In this document: one piece after another, positions 1-15,200 of the stretch
Layout: the number at the start of each line of letters is the position of its first letter
Numbering within the stretch: position 1 is the stretch's first letter
Notes under the pieces: model-generated
Databases searched by the model: none
Told to the model about the DNA's origin: nothing
The model's input: only the letters and a program-made list of their open reading frames with translations
Translations under genes and position numbers: made by a program
Assembly: GCF_019904175.1 (NCBI RefSeq)
Contig: NZ_CP061913.1
Coordinates: forward strand, 6,076,001 to 6,140,000
Reading direction: 5' to 3'
DNA: 64,000 nt
Source of the DNA: Dactylosporangium vinaceum
GTDB lineage: Bacteria > Actinomycetota > Actinomycetes > Mycobacteriales > Micromonosporaceae

Positions 1-4637
<4,637 letters not shown>

Positions 4638-4925
4638 CGCTGTGTGCCTCCTGGTTTCCCCGCTGGTGCCGCGACGGTCTACACCCTGCTTGATTACTGC
4701 TGAGTACACCAATGCCGTCGCAAACCGATCCTAGGGCCGTCGTGTTGTGGGATTCCTACAACATTTGTTGCCGGGATCCGAGCTTACGTCATAGCATCCT
4801 AGGACGCCTTACACGGTGTGCCTCCGGCACACCCCAAGAACCAGTAACGATCGGCGCTGCGCGCCGACCTGTCTTCACCAACCGCAGGCGGCGTATTCCG
4901 GCGGTGGCGGGGAAGGGTCCGGTCC
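4638..4925. other. Intergenic region with two strong hairpins
   Basis: No gene is seen in these 288 bases between the divergent carboxylase and DUF1275-like genes. It holds an AT-richer patch at about 4735-4800, likely promoter DNA, and two perfect hairpins: GGTGTGCC/GGCACACC with a 3-nt loop (4815-4833) and TCGGCGC/GCGCCGA with a 3-nt loop (4851-4867). Neither is followed by a T-run, so terminator function is uncertain; a leader structure for the plus-strand gene is equally possible. Confidence 0.4.
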
Positions 4926-5489
4926 GTGCGACGGACGATGCTTGCTCTGGCCGCCGGGTATCTGGACGGTCTCGCCCTGCTGTATCTGGGCGGTGCGTTC
5001 GCGTCCGTCGTCGGCGGGAACCTGGTGCTGGCCGGGGTGGCGGCGGTGGCGGACCGGGCGCATCTGGCCGGTGCGGTGCTCGCCACGGGGGTGTATGCGG
5101 CGACGGTGGTCGCGGCGCGGCGGGTCGCCCCGGCCCGGTGTCGCGTCGCGGCGCTCGCGGCCCTGTGCGCGCTGACGGGCGGGTGGGCGGCCGCGCACCA
5201 CGACCCGCGGGGGGCGGTACAGATGCCGCTGCTGGCGCTTGCGTCGATCGCGTGTGGTCTGCTGGCGCCGCGGCGGATGGACTGGCGGCCGCTGCTGGCG
5301 GTGCCGGTCGGTGCGGCGGGGGCGGTGCTGCTGCTGGACCGGGCGGCGTGGCTGGGTCCGCTGCCGGCGGTGGCGCTGGTGGCGGTGGCCGTCGTCGTTC
5401 CCGCGGGCCCGGAGGCGGGCTGGACCCCGTACAGTGACGGCAATGGGGATGGTGCACACCGTCGGACTCGTCCTGCATCCACGCCGTGA
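4926..5489 (+). CDS. DUF1275 (YoaK-like) membrane protein
   Basis: The 187-residue protein opens with MRRTMLALAAGYLDGLALLY, close to the DUF1275/YoaK signature (AGYxDxxxxLxLGGxFVS...GN), and shows about six hydrophobic segments up to residue 165. Family members are integral membrane proteins of unknown transport role. It starts at GTG 4926; an in-frame ATG at 4938 is an alternative. Its 3' end overlaps the NAD kinase gene by 47 bases in another frame, and the last 25 or so residues are hydrophilic, read inside the kinase start. The frame may therefore run past its natural end; function is not predicted. Confidence 0.65.
   Translation: MRRTMLALAAGYLDGLALLYLGGAFASVVGGNLVLAGVAAVADRAHLAGAVLATGVYAATVVAARRVAPARCRVAALAALCALTGGWAAAHHDPRGAVQMPLLALASIACGLLAPRRMDWRPLLAVPVGAAGAVLLLDRAAWLGPLPAVALVAVAVVVPAGPEAGWTPYSDGNGDGAHRRTRPASTP
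5430..5435 (+). promoter_or_regulatory. Leaderless -10 box of nadK
   Basis: TACAGT lies seven bases upstream of ATG 5443. This TANNNT plus 6-8 nt arrangement is typical of leaderless actinobacterial transcripts and decides the nadK start in favour of 5443 over longer in-frame extensions. Confidence 0.55.
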
Positions 5490-6312
5490 CTCGAAGCCGG
5501 CGATCGACGCGGTCATCGACTGGGCGCGCAGCCGGGAGACGACCGTGCTGGGCCTGCCGGACGAGGTGGACCGCATCGACTGCTCGGCGGTGGCCGTGTC
5601 CGCCGACGAGCTGGTCGGGCGGGCGTCGCTCGTCGTGTCGCTGGGTGGTGACGGGACGATCCTGCGTTCGATGCGGCTGTTGTCGGGCAAGCCGACGCCG
5701 GTGCTCGGGGTGAATCTGGGGCGGCTGGGGTTTCTGGCCGAGGTGTCGGTGGAGGAGTTGCCGGAGGCGTTGTCGGCGATCGACGCGCACCGGTTCACGG
5801 TGGAGCCGCGGATGGCGGTGCGTACGACGTTGCCGGACGGGACGGCGGTGACGGCGTTCAACGACATCGCGTTGGTGCGGACGCCGGGGCATGGGATGGC
5901 GGCGGTGGCGATCTCGATGCAGGGGTATCCGTTTGTGCGGTATTCGGCGGATGCGCTGATCGTGGCGACGTCGACGGGGTCGACGGCGTACAGCTTCTCG
6001 GCGGGCGGGCCGATCGTGTCGCCGAATGTGGAGGGGATTCTGGTGGTGCCGGCGGCGGCGCATTCGGCGTTCAACCGGGCGTTGGTGTTGTCGCCGCACG
6101 AGGATCTGGATCTGGAGCTGTTGCCGTCGAGCGGGCGGTTGGCGGTGGAGGTCGATGGTGAGTTGTTGGGTGAGTTGCGGCCGGGGGACACGTTGACGGT
6201 GTCGGCGGTGCCGGCGGCGGCGAAGGTGGTGCGGTTGGGCTACACCACCTTCTATGAGCGGGCGCGCCGGAAGTTGCAGGTGAACGGGAGTCTTGAGGTG
6301 GAGTTGCCGTAG
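5443..6312 (+). CDS. nadK: NAD kinase
   Basis: This 289-residue enzyme phosphorylates NAD at the 2' position of its adenosine ribose to give NADP. The diagnostic GGDGT motif is at residues 68-72 (VVSLGGDGTILR), followed by NLGRLGFLAE and the second signature STGSTAYSFSAGGPIVSP. Length is normal for bacterial NAD kinases. The frame is open further upstream to 5239, but that part overlaps the DUF1275-like gene and lacks family similarity; the MGMVHTVGLVLHPRR start with its own -10 box is preferred. In many actinobacteria nadK sits with tlyA and recN; here those neighbours are absent. Confidence 0.95.
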   Translation: MGMVHTVGLVLHPRRDSKPAIDAVIDWARSRETTVLGLPDEVDRIDCSAVAVSADELVGRASLVVSLGGDGTILRSMRLLSGKPTPVLGVNLGRLGFLAEVSVEELPEALSAIDAHRFTVEPRMAVRTTLPDGTAVTAFNDIALVRTPGHGMAAVAISMQGYPFVRYSADALIVATSTGSTAYSFSAGGPIVSPNVEGILVVPAAAHSAFNRALVLSPHEDLDLELLPSSGRLAVEVDGELLGELRPGDTLTVSAVPAAAKVVRLGYTTFYERARRKLQVNGSLEVELP

Positions 6313-6325
6313 GTGGGCGGCCGTG

Positions 6326-6616
6326 TCAGCTGTGGGCGCGGGAGGGGAGTCCCTGGACGTTGAGGATGGTGTCGTCGGCGTAGCACCAGACCCATTCCTC
6401 GCCGGGTTCGTAGGACTGGACGAGGGGGTGGCCGGTGTCGTGGTAGTGGGCGGTGGCGTGTTTGGCCGGGGATGAGTCGCAGCAGCCGACGTGGCCGCAG
6501 GTGAGGCAGAGGCGGAGGTGGACCCAGCGGCCGCCGGTTCTGAGGCAGTCTTCGCAGCCGTCGGCTGAGGGTTCGACGTCGTTGATCTGGTCGGTGTGGG
6601 TGCAGCTGTTGGGCAT
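6326..6616 (-). CDS. UBP-type (ZnF-UBP) zinc finger protein
   Basis: The 96-residue protein is essentially one zinc finger: paired Cys and His residues run from CTH near the N-terminus through CEDC, CLTCGHVGCCD and HATAHYHDTGHP, the ligand pattern of the ZnF-UBP fold. In eukaryotes this fold binds the C-terminus of ubiquitin; small bacterial versions have no established role and may bind free carboxy-terminal GG tails. It is transcribed toward nadK (convergent, 13 bases apart). ATG 6616 is preceded by TACGGT with a 6-nt gap (plus-strand 6623-6628), suggesting a leaderless transcript. Confidence 0.85.
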   Translation of the reverse strand: MPNSCTHTDQINDVEPSADGCEDCLRTGGRWVHLRLCLTCGHVGCCDSSPAKHATAHYHDTGHPLVQSYEPGEEWVWCYADDTILNVQGLPSRAHS

Positions 6617-6679
6617 GTGATCACCGTAGCGCTTCGGTGGTGTTCGCCGGTGGGGGTGTTGCGTGGTTGGATTGGTGGT

Positions 6680-8341
6680 ATGGCCAAGCCTGCGATCTTG
6701 ACCGTTGACGACGATCCTGCTGTGTCCCGTGCGGTGGCTCGTGACCTGCGGCGGCAGTATGGGGAGGAGTATCGGGTTGTCCGGGCGGATTCGGGGCGTG
6801 AGGCTCTGGAGCTGCTGCGGGAGTTGAAGCTGCGTGGTGAGCAGGTGGCGGTGCTCCTGGCGGACTATCGGATGCCGGAGATGAACGGGCTGCAGTTCCT
6901 CGAGGCGGCGATGGACCTGTTTCCGCGGGCGCGGCGGGTGTTGTTGACGGCGTATGCGGATACGGATGCGGCGATCCAGGCGATCAATATCGTGGATCTG
7001 GATCATTATTTGTTGAAGCCGTGGCATCCGCCGGAGGAGAAGTTGTATCCGGTGATCGATGCGATGTTGGAGGCGTGGCTGGCGGCGCCGGACCGGCCGT
7101 CGGCGGATGTGAAGATCATCGGGCATCGGTGGTCGGCGCCGTCGTTCCGGGTGCGGGATTTCCTGGCCCGGAACATGATCAGTTACCGGTGGTTCACGAC
7201 TGATGACGCTGAGGGGCAGCGGTTGCTGGCGGCGGCGGGGGTGTCCGCTGACGATGTGCCGTTGGTGATCACGACGGAGGGTAAGGCGCTGATCAATCCG
7301 TCGGAGGCGGAGCTGGCGACGCAGGTGGGGTTGACGACGACGCCGGCGACGGACTTCTACGACCTGGTGGTGGTCGGGGGTGGGCCGGCGGGGTTGGGTG
7401 CGGCGGTGTACGGGGCGAGTGAGGGTCTGCGCACGGTGTTGCTGGAGGAGCGGGCGACGGGTGGGCAGGCGGGGCAGTCGTCGCGGATCGAGAATTATCT
7501 GGGGTTCCCGGACGGGGTGTCGGGGGCGCAGTTGACGGATCGGGCGCGGCGGCAGGCGGTGAAGTTCGGTGCGGAGCTGCTGACGGCGTGCCGGGTGACG
7601 CGGTTGGAGACGCACGGTAATACGCGGGTGCTGCAGTTCGAGGATGGGACGAGTATCGCGGCGCATGCGGTGATTCTGGCGACGGGGGTGTCGTATCGGC
7701 GGTTGACGGCGCCGGGGTTGGCGGAGCTGCATGGGCGGGGTGTGTATTACGGGTCGGCGTCGACGGAGGCGCCGTCGTGTGCGGATCAGGATGTGTACAT
7801 CGTGGGTGGGGCGAACAGTGCGGGGCAGGCGGCGATGTTTTTCTCGCGGTATGCGAGCCGGGTGCATCTGCTGATCCGGGGGGCGAGTCTGCAGTCGTCG
7901 ATGTCGCAGTATCTGATCGATCAGATCGAGGCGGTGGAGTCGATTCAGGTGCATGCGTGCACGGAGGTGGCGGCGGCGTTCGGTGATGAGCATCTGGAGC
8001 GGCTGGAGCTGCGGCCGGTGGATGGCGGGCCGGGGCGGGTGGTTGATGCGTCGTGGCTGTTCATCTTCATCGGTGCGGAGCCGCGCACGGATTGGCTCGG
8101 TGGGGCGGTGCTGCGGGATCCGCGGGGGTTTGTGCTGACGGGTCCGGATCTGCTCAGTGGTGACGGGCCGCCGCCGGGGTGGCGGCTGGGCCGGGATCCG
8201 TATCATTTGGAGTCGTCGATCCCTGGGGTGTTCGCGGCCGGGGATGTGCGGGCGGACTCGGTGAAGCGTGTCGCGTCTGCTGTGGGTGAGGGCGCGATGG
8301 CTGTGTCGCTTGTGCACCGCTACCTTCTGGAGTCGCAATGA
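6680..8341 (+). CDS. Response regulator receiver fused to thioredoxin-reductase-like flavoprotein
   Basis: The 553-residue protein has three parts. Residues 1-125 are a CheY-like receiver (acidic DDD at 10-12, phospho-acceptor D62 in LLADYRMPE, late LKPW lysine). Residues about 145-220 resemble a glutaredoxin-like domain in which the CPYC position reads SAPS (152-155). Residues about 228-550 form a two-dinucleotide-fold oxidoreductase (GGGPAGLGAA for FAD, VGGANSAGQAA for NAD(P)H, GVFAAGDVRAD). The thioredoxin-reductase CxxC is replaced by ASTE, leaving a single nearby Cys, C367. So phosphorylation probably controls a flavin enzyme rather than DNA binding. ATG 6680 was chosen because the receiver begins there. 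Its TGA overlaps the next gene's ATG (ATGA), so the kinase is translationally coupled. Confidence 0.88.
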   Translation: MAKPAILTVDDDPAVSRAVARDLRRQYGEEYRVVRADSGREALELLRELKLRGEQVAVLLADYRMPEMNGLQFLEAAMDLFPRARRVLLTAYADTDAAIQAINIVDLDHYLLKPWHPPEEKLYPVIDAMLEAWLAAPDRPSADVKIIGHRWSAPSFRVRDFLARNMISYRWFTTDDAEGQRLLAAAGVSADDVPLVITTEGKALINPSEAELATQVGLTTTPATDFYDLVVVGGGPAGLGAAVYGASEGLRTVLLEERATGGQAGQSSRIENYLGFPDGVSGAQLTDRARRQAVKFGAELLTACRVTRLETHGNTRVLQFEDGTSIAAHAVILATGVSYRRLTAPGLAELHGRGVYYGSASTEAPSCADQDVYIVGGANSAGQAAMFFSRYASRVHLLIRGASLQSSMSQYLIDQIEAVESIQVHACTEVAAAFGDEHLERLELRPVDGGPGRVVDASWLFIFIGAEPRTDWLGGAVLRDPRGFVLTGPDLLSGDGPPPGWRLGRDPYHLESSIPGVFAAGDVRADSVKRVASAVGEGAMAVSLVHRYLLESQ

Positions 8342-9783
8342 GCACGTCGATGCATGAGTCCGGTCGTCGTTTGTCGGCGTCGGAGTTGCGGTCGCTGTTT
8401 CTGTTCGAGGCCCTCGATGACGAGAAGGTCGCCTGGTTGGCGGAGCGCGGGTGGGCGGTGACCCATCGGGCCGGTGAGGCGATCTATACGGAGGGTGAGC
8501 CGGCGACGTGTTTCGTGGTGTTGTTGTCGGGGACGGTGTCGTTGTCGCGGAACATCCGCGGTGATGATGTGGAGCTGTCCCGGACGGACCAGGTCGGGGT
8601 GTACGGGGGTGCGACGCAGGCGTACCTGGGTGAGCAGGTGGCGCAGGTCTACAACAACACGATGCATGCGATCACCGACGCGGAGGTGTATGAGCTGCCG
8701 GCGGTGGAGTTCGGGCCGGTGGTGCGGGAGTGGTTCCCGATGGCGATGCATCTGCTGGAGGGTTTGTTCTTCGGGATGCGTAACAGCAACAATGCGGTCG
8801 CGGAGCGGGAGCGGCTGCTGGCGTTGGGGTCGTTGTCGGCGGGGTTGACGCATGAGTTGAACAATCCGGCGGCGGCGGCGGTGCGGGCGACGGCGGTGTT
8901 GCGGGACAAGGTCGCCGGGATGCGGCACAAGCTGGCGATGATCGCGGATGGGCGCATCGACGGGGAGCGGCTGCACGGGTTGGTGGAGTTGCAGGAGACG
9001 GCGGTGAAGAAGGCGCAGAACGCGCCGAAGCGGACGGCGTTGCAGACGTCGGATGCGGAGGATGCGATCGGTGACTGGCTCGACGGGCATGACGTGTCGG
9101 GTGCGTGGGATCTGGCGCCGACGCTTGTCGCGGGTGGGGTGGAGGTGGCGTGGCTGGAGGATGTCGCGTCGTGTATCGGTGAGCTGGATCTGGAGCCGGC
9201 GGTGCGGTGGTTGTCGTACACGATCGAGACTGAGCTGCTGATGGGGGAGATCGACGACGCGGTGGCGCGGATCTCGGGGCTGGTGGGGGCGGCGAAGCAG
9301 TATTCGCAGCTGGATCGGGGCCCGTTCCAGGTGGTCGATGTGCATGAGCTGCTCGACGCGACGCTGATCATGTTGAATGCGAAGATTCCGCAGGGGGTGC
9401 GGGTCGTCACGGAGTATGACCGGTCGGTGCCGAGGATCCCGGCGTATGCGGCGGAGCTGAACCAGGTGTGGACGAACCTCATCGACAATGGGGTGTCGGC
9501 GATGCACGGGTCGGGGACGTTGACGATCACGACGGGTCTGGACTCGACGGGGAACTGTCTGTCGGTGGACATCCACGACACCGGGTCGGGGATCGCGCCG
9601 GAGGTGCGGCCGCGGATCTTCGAGCCGTTCTTCACGACGAAGCCGGTCGGTGAGGGTACGGGTCTGGGGCTGGACATCTCGTACCGGATCGTGGTGAAGA
9701 AGCATCACGGTGACATCCGGGTGACGTCGGAGCCGGGCAGTACCCATTTCACGGTGACGTTGCCGTTGCAGGAGACGCGCTGA
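8338..9783 (+). CDS. Sensor histidine kinase with N-terminal cyclic-nucleotide-binding domain
   Basis: In this 481-residue kinase residues 15-125 fit a CRP-type cNMP-binding fold (AGEAIYTEGEPATCFVVLLSG). Next comes a DHp helix with phospho-accepting H172 in GLTHELNNPAAAA, a long helical insert (about 200-310), then an HATPase_c domain with N-box NQVWTNLIDNG, G1 DTGSGIAP, F-box and GTGLGLDIS. No transmembrane segment is seen, so it is cytoplasmic and should sense a soluble ligand. It overlaps the receiver-flavoprotein gene by four bases and is its obvious cognate kinase. The cNMP domain may bind a cyclic nucleotide or another effector; the sequence does not decide. Confidence 0.9.
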   Translation: MSTSMHESGRRLSASELRSLFLFEALDDEKVAWLAERGWAVTHRAGEAIYTEGEPATCFVVLLSGTVSLSRNIRGDDVELSRTDQVGVYGGATQAYLGEQVAQVYNNTMHAITDAEVYELPAVEFGPVVREWFPMAMHLLEGLFFGMRNSNNAVAERERLLALGSLSAGLTHELNNPAAAAVRATAVLRDKVAGMRHKLAMIADGRIDGERLHGLVELQETAVKKAQNAPKRTALQTSDAEDAIGDWLDGHDVSGAWDLAPTLVAGGVEVAWLEDVASCIGELDLEPAVRWLSYTIETELLMGEIDDAVARISGLVGAAKQYSQLDRGPFQVVDVHELLDATLIMLNAKIPQGVRVVTEYDRSVPRIPAYAAELNQVWTNLIDNGVSAMHGSGTLTITTGLDSTGNCLSVDIHDTGSGIAPEVRPRIFEPFFTTKPVGEGTGLGLDISYRIVVKKHHGDIRVTSEPGSTHFTVTLPLQETR

Positions 9784-9784
9784 G

Positions 9785-9814
9785 CGGTGGCGCCGGGTCG
9801 CCCCGGCGCCACCG
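9785..9814. terminator. Bidirectional terminator hairpin
   Basis: A perfect 13-bp stem (CGGTGGCGCCGGG with CCCGGCGCCACCG) closes a 4-nt loop exactly between the convergent stops of the histidine kinase (9783) and ahcY (9821). There is no T-run, as is usual for high-GC actinobacterial terminators. Confidence 0.75.
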
Positions 9815-9820
9815 TGTGGG

Positions 9821-11341
<1,521 letters not shown>

Positions 11342-11352
11342 ACCTGAGGTCA

Positions 11353-11457
11353 CCTCCCGGTGACAGGAGGCGCCCTTGGGTCAAGGGAAGTCAGGTGATG
11401 GCCGAGCGTGGCGAACGCCGGTTGCCGGGTTCGTCGCAGCGCCTCTCGGCCCTGACG
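11353..11457 (-). ncRNA. Probable SAH riboswitch and ribosome binding site of ahcY
   Basis: On the minus strand the leader contains P1 GGCCGAG/CUCGGCC (plus coordinates 11445-11451 and 11400-11406), extended by an outer GTCAGG/CCTGAC pairing. Just inside P1 is the conserved-looking AGGCGCTGCGACG, and the 3' side of P1 is preceded by CCACG. The internal AGGCGC (11439-11444) can pair with GCGCCT (11368-11373) as the pseudoknot. That strand runs straight into CCTCC, which can otherwise pair with GGGAGG of the ribosome binding site (11353-11358). This layout matches the SAH riboswitch class, an ON switch found upstream of ahcY genes. The match is by eye; a covariance search was not run. Confidence 0.75.
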
Positions 11458-11492
11458 GCGGTGCAGTGTTCGTGCCCCGCTACCTGACGACG

Positions 11493-12281
11493 TTACCGGG
11501 GCTGTCGGCGGTCCGGCAACCCCGGCTCGCTGTGGGTGACGGTGTGATAGGCGGCACGGAGCAGGTCGGTGACGTCGAACCGGCCGGCGGTGAGGGGGAG
11601 GGTTTCGAGCTGGTCGAGGATGGCGTCGCCGCGGCGCAGGGTGCCGGGCAGGGGTGGCTGCGGCTGGGGGAGCCGGGGGCCGGCGTCCCAGAAGCCGGCT
11701 TCGCGGTGCGGTGCGGGGGTGTCGTCGCGGTGCGGGCCTTTCGCGATGTGGCCGAGGGCGGAGGTCCGGTGGGCGCGCAGCGCGTCGAGGACCTCGTCGC
11801 GGCCGCGGCCGCGCCAGGCGAGGATCTGCAGCGGGTCGGCGTCGAACTCCTCGGCGAGGACGTAGCAGGCGGCGGTCAGGTGCCGGCACGGTTTCTGCCA
11901 GCCGGGGCAGGAGCAGTCCAGGACGATGTCCTGCAGCGACTGCGGGAACAGTGACAGCCCGAACTCGGCCAGGACGGTGTCGAGGCCGGCGGGGAGGTCC
12001 CCGGCGAGGAGTTTCGCGGCGTAGATGGCGTTGGCGGCCAGGACCCGGTCGATGCGGGCCCAGTCGGCGGCGGTCCACGCCTTGACCCCGATCCGGGCCC
12101 GGTACGTCTCGCCGTCCTCGTCGACGACGAGGGCGGTGACGATGCTGGTGGAGATGGTGATGGAGCGTACCTGCCCGGCGCGGGCGTAGCGGCGCCCGGC
12201 GGAGAATGTGGTGCCCATCCGCAGGGATTCGAGCATGAGCAGGAACTGGTGCGACCATCTGCGGCTGGCGGGTTCAGGCAT
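11493..12281 (-). CDS. SWIM zinc finger protein, helicase partner
   Basis: The 262-residue protein carries a SWIM finger CxC...CxH (CSCPGWQKPCRH, about residues 123-134). The N-terminal part (SAGRRYARAGQVRSITI...) is the common actinobacterial domain before this finger. SWIM domains bind DNA or protein; in this family the gene nearly always accompanies a bacterial SNF2 ATPase. Here its ATG overlaps the helicase stop by eight bases (12274-12281), giving translational coupling and a presumed complex. The exact process (repair or chromatin-like remodelling) is not established. Confidence 0.85.
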   Translation of the reverse strand: MPEPASRRWSHQFLLMLESLRMGTTFSAGRRYARAGQVRSITISTSIVTALVVDEDGETYRARIGVKAWTAADWARIDRVLAANAIYAAKLLAGDLPAGLDTVLAEFGLSLFPQSLQDIVLDCSCPGWQKPCRHLTAACYVLAEEFDADPLQILAWRGRGRDEVLDALRAHRTSALGHIAKGPHRDDTPAPHREAGFWDAGPRLPQPQPPLPGTLRRGDAILDQLETLPLTAGRFDVTDLLRAAYHTVTHSEPGLPDRRQPR

Positions 12282-15200
12282 CGGCGACGGCCTCCGGGGT
12301 CAGGCGCAGCAGGTCGAGGAGGTCGTCGCTGGACAGGCCGGTGAGCCAGCCTTCGCCGGACCCGACGGCGACACCGGCGAGGCCGCGTTTGCCGGTCATG
12401 ATCTCGTCGATGCGCTCCTCGACGGTGCCGATGCACACGAACGTGTGGACCTGCACGTCGCGGCGCTGCCCGATGCGGAACGCCCGGTCGGTGGCCTGGG
12501 CCTCGGCGGCCGGGTTCCACCACCGGTCGACGTGCACGACGTGGTTCGCCGCGGTGAGGTTCAGGCCGGTCCCGCCGGCTTTGAGTGACACGAGCAGCAC
12601 GGCGGGGCCGGTGCCGGACTGGAACCGTTCGACGAGGCGGTCCCGGGCGCCTGTGGGGGTACCGCCGTGCAGGAACTCGACGCCGGCGCCGAGGGTCGCG
12701 GCGAGGTGCGGGGTGAGGAGGTGCCCGAACTTCGTGAACTGGGTGAAGACCAGGGCCCGGTCGCCGGCGTCGACGGCGGCGGTGAGGATGTCCTCCAGGC
12801 GGGTCAGCTTCCCCGACCGGCCCGGCAGTGGTGTCCCGTCACCCATGAGGTGCGCCGGGTGGTTGCACACCTGTTTCAGTTTCGTCATCGCGGACAGGAC
12901 CAGGCCTTTGCGCTGGGACCCGGCCCGGCCTTCCTTGAGTTTCGCGAACAGTTCGTCGACGACCGCCTTGTACAGGGTCGCCTGTTCCAGGGTCAGGGTG
13001 CACCACTGGCGGCGTTCGAACTTCTCGGGCAGGTCGGCGATGACGGCCCGGTCGGTCTTGACCCGGCGCAGCAGGAACGGGCGGGTCACCCGCCGCAGCC
13101 GCGCGGCCGCGTCGGTGTCGCCCCACCGTTCGACCGGCACCGAGTAGCGGGCCCGGAAGGTGCTCGCGTCGCCGAGCAGGCCGGGGTTGAGGAAGTCGGC
13201 GATCGACCACAGTTCGGTGAGCCGGTTCTCGACGGGGGTGCCGGTCAGGGCGATGCGGTGCCGGGCCGGGAACCGGCGCACCGCCCGGGCGGTGACGCCG
13301 GTGGCGTTCTTCACCTGCTGGGCTTCGTCGAGCACGACCCGGTCCCAGTCGACGGCGGCGAGGGTGTCGGCGTCGCGGGTCGCGACCTGGTAGGTGGTGA
13401 GGACGAGGTCGGTGCCGGTGGTGGCGGGGCCGCGGCCGGCGCCGTGGTGGACGCGGACGGTGAGGGCGGGGGTGAACCGGGCGATCTCGCGGCGCCAGTT
13501 GCCCAGGACCGACAGCGGGCACACGATGAGCGTCGGGGGGCGTGGCCCGCGGGCGCGGGTGTGGGCTTCGAGGGCGAGGACCTGGACGGTCTTGCCGAGG
13601 CCCATGTCGTCGGCGAGGAGCGCCCCGACGCCGACGGTGTCGAGGAACGCCAGCCACGACAGGCCCCGCCGCTGGTAGGGGCGCAGTGTCGCGGTGAGTC
13701 CGGGTGGCGGGTCGAGGAGCTCGAGGCGTTGCGCGGCCCGGCCGGTGAGCAGGTCCGCGAGCCAGCCCTGCCCGTCGACGCCGGTCACCGGCAGCGGCAG
13801 CGACCCGTCGGGGATGAGCCGGGTCAGGCGCATCGCCTCCCCGGCGGTCATCTGCCCGCGCCCGCCGCGGCGCAGGAACGCCAGCCCGGCCCGCAGCCGC
13901 TCCCGGTCCAGGTGCACCCACCGGCCGCGCAGCCGCACCAGTGGGACTTTCGCCCGGGCGAGTTCGGCGAGGTCGGCCTCGCTGAGGAACTCGTCGCCGA
14001 TCGCGAGGCCCCACCGGTAGTCGACGATCGCGGCCCGGTTCGTGGTCGTGTCGCGCAGGACCGGCGCCGCCGGCTGGGCCGTGCGGACCGTCAGGGTCAG
14101 GCCGAGGTCCTGCCGGCGCTGCCACTGCGCCGGCAGGAGCACCCCGAACCCGGCGTCGTGCAGCAGCCCGGCGAAGGTCAGGAACCGGTAGGCGCCGGTG
14201 GTGTCCAGGCGCAGCGACACCGGGTCGCGTCGCCACAGTGCCTCGTCGAGGTCCGGCCACAGGCGGCTGGCCCGGCCGAGGTCGGCCAGGAGCACGTCCT
14301 GCGGGTAGTCGACCCACGTGAACAGCGGCGACGCCGCGTCCGACCAGACGTCCCGGGCGGGGATGAGCAGGCCGGGTTCGGCGGCCGGCTGCAGGAGGAA
14401 CTCGACGAGCCAGTATCCGCCGTCCTCGTCGGCGGCGGCCGCGGCGCGGGGCGGGTGGCGGTGTTCGCCGCCGGCCGGGTCGGGGGCGAGTTCGGCGCCG
14501 TCGTCGTCGGGGTCGTCGACGTAGGTGAGCCGGAAACACAGCCGGACGGCTGCGGGCCGGCCGCTGTCGGCCCACCGTTGCAGGACCTCCCGCAGCCGCG
14601 CCACCTCGGGCCCGTCCGCGAGGAGGTCCCCGGCCGGCGGGTCGCCGGCGGCCGGTGGTGCGCCGGTTGCAGCGTCCGGGCCGGGACCGGCCGGTGCCGG
14701 GGTGGGGGCGGGCGGCGGGGTGTCCGGCGGCAGGAAGCGGGCGGCGGCGGCCCGGGCGGCGATGGCGCGCGCCTCGGCCCGGGCGCGGGCGGCGGCCGGG
14801 GACAGGCCGGCGGTCGAGGGTGGCCCGGTGCGGCCGGAGGGGTCGGGCGGCTGGTCGCCGCCCGGTGCGGCGGTGGGGGCGGTGGTGCGCAGGCGCGCGT
14901 CGGGGCTGGTGAGGGCGGCGAGCCAGGCGCGGGTGGCGGTGTCGTGGCGGACCTGGCCGGGGGACAGCAGCGGGTGGCCGGTCAGCGCCGCGCGGACCAG
15001 GTGGTCGACGGCCGCGTCCAGGGCGGTGCGGGTGGCGTCGCCGGTGGACCAGGGCCGCACCGGCCGGCCGGCGGCCGGGGCGGCGGGCAGGGCGGTGGCG
15101 GCGGCGCCGGGGAGGGCGCGGGCCAGGGCGGTGAACGTGGCGGCGTCGGCGGACCACAGGGCCGGGCGCCAGCGGGCGGCGGGGCCCCGGCCGGCGCCGG

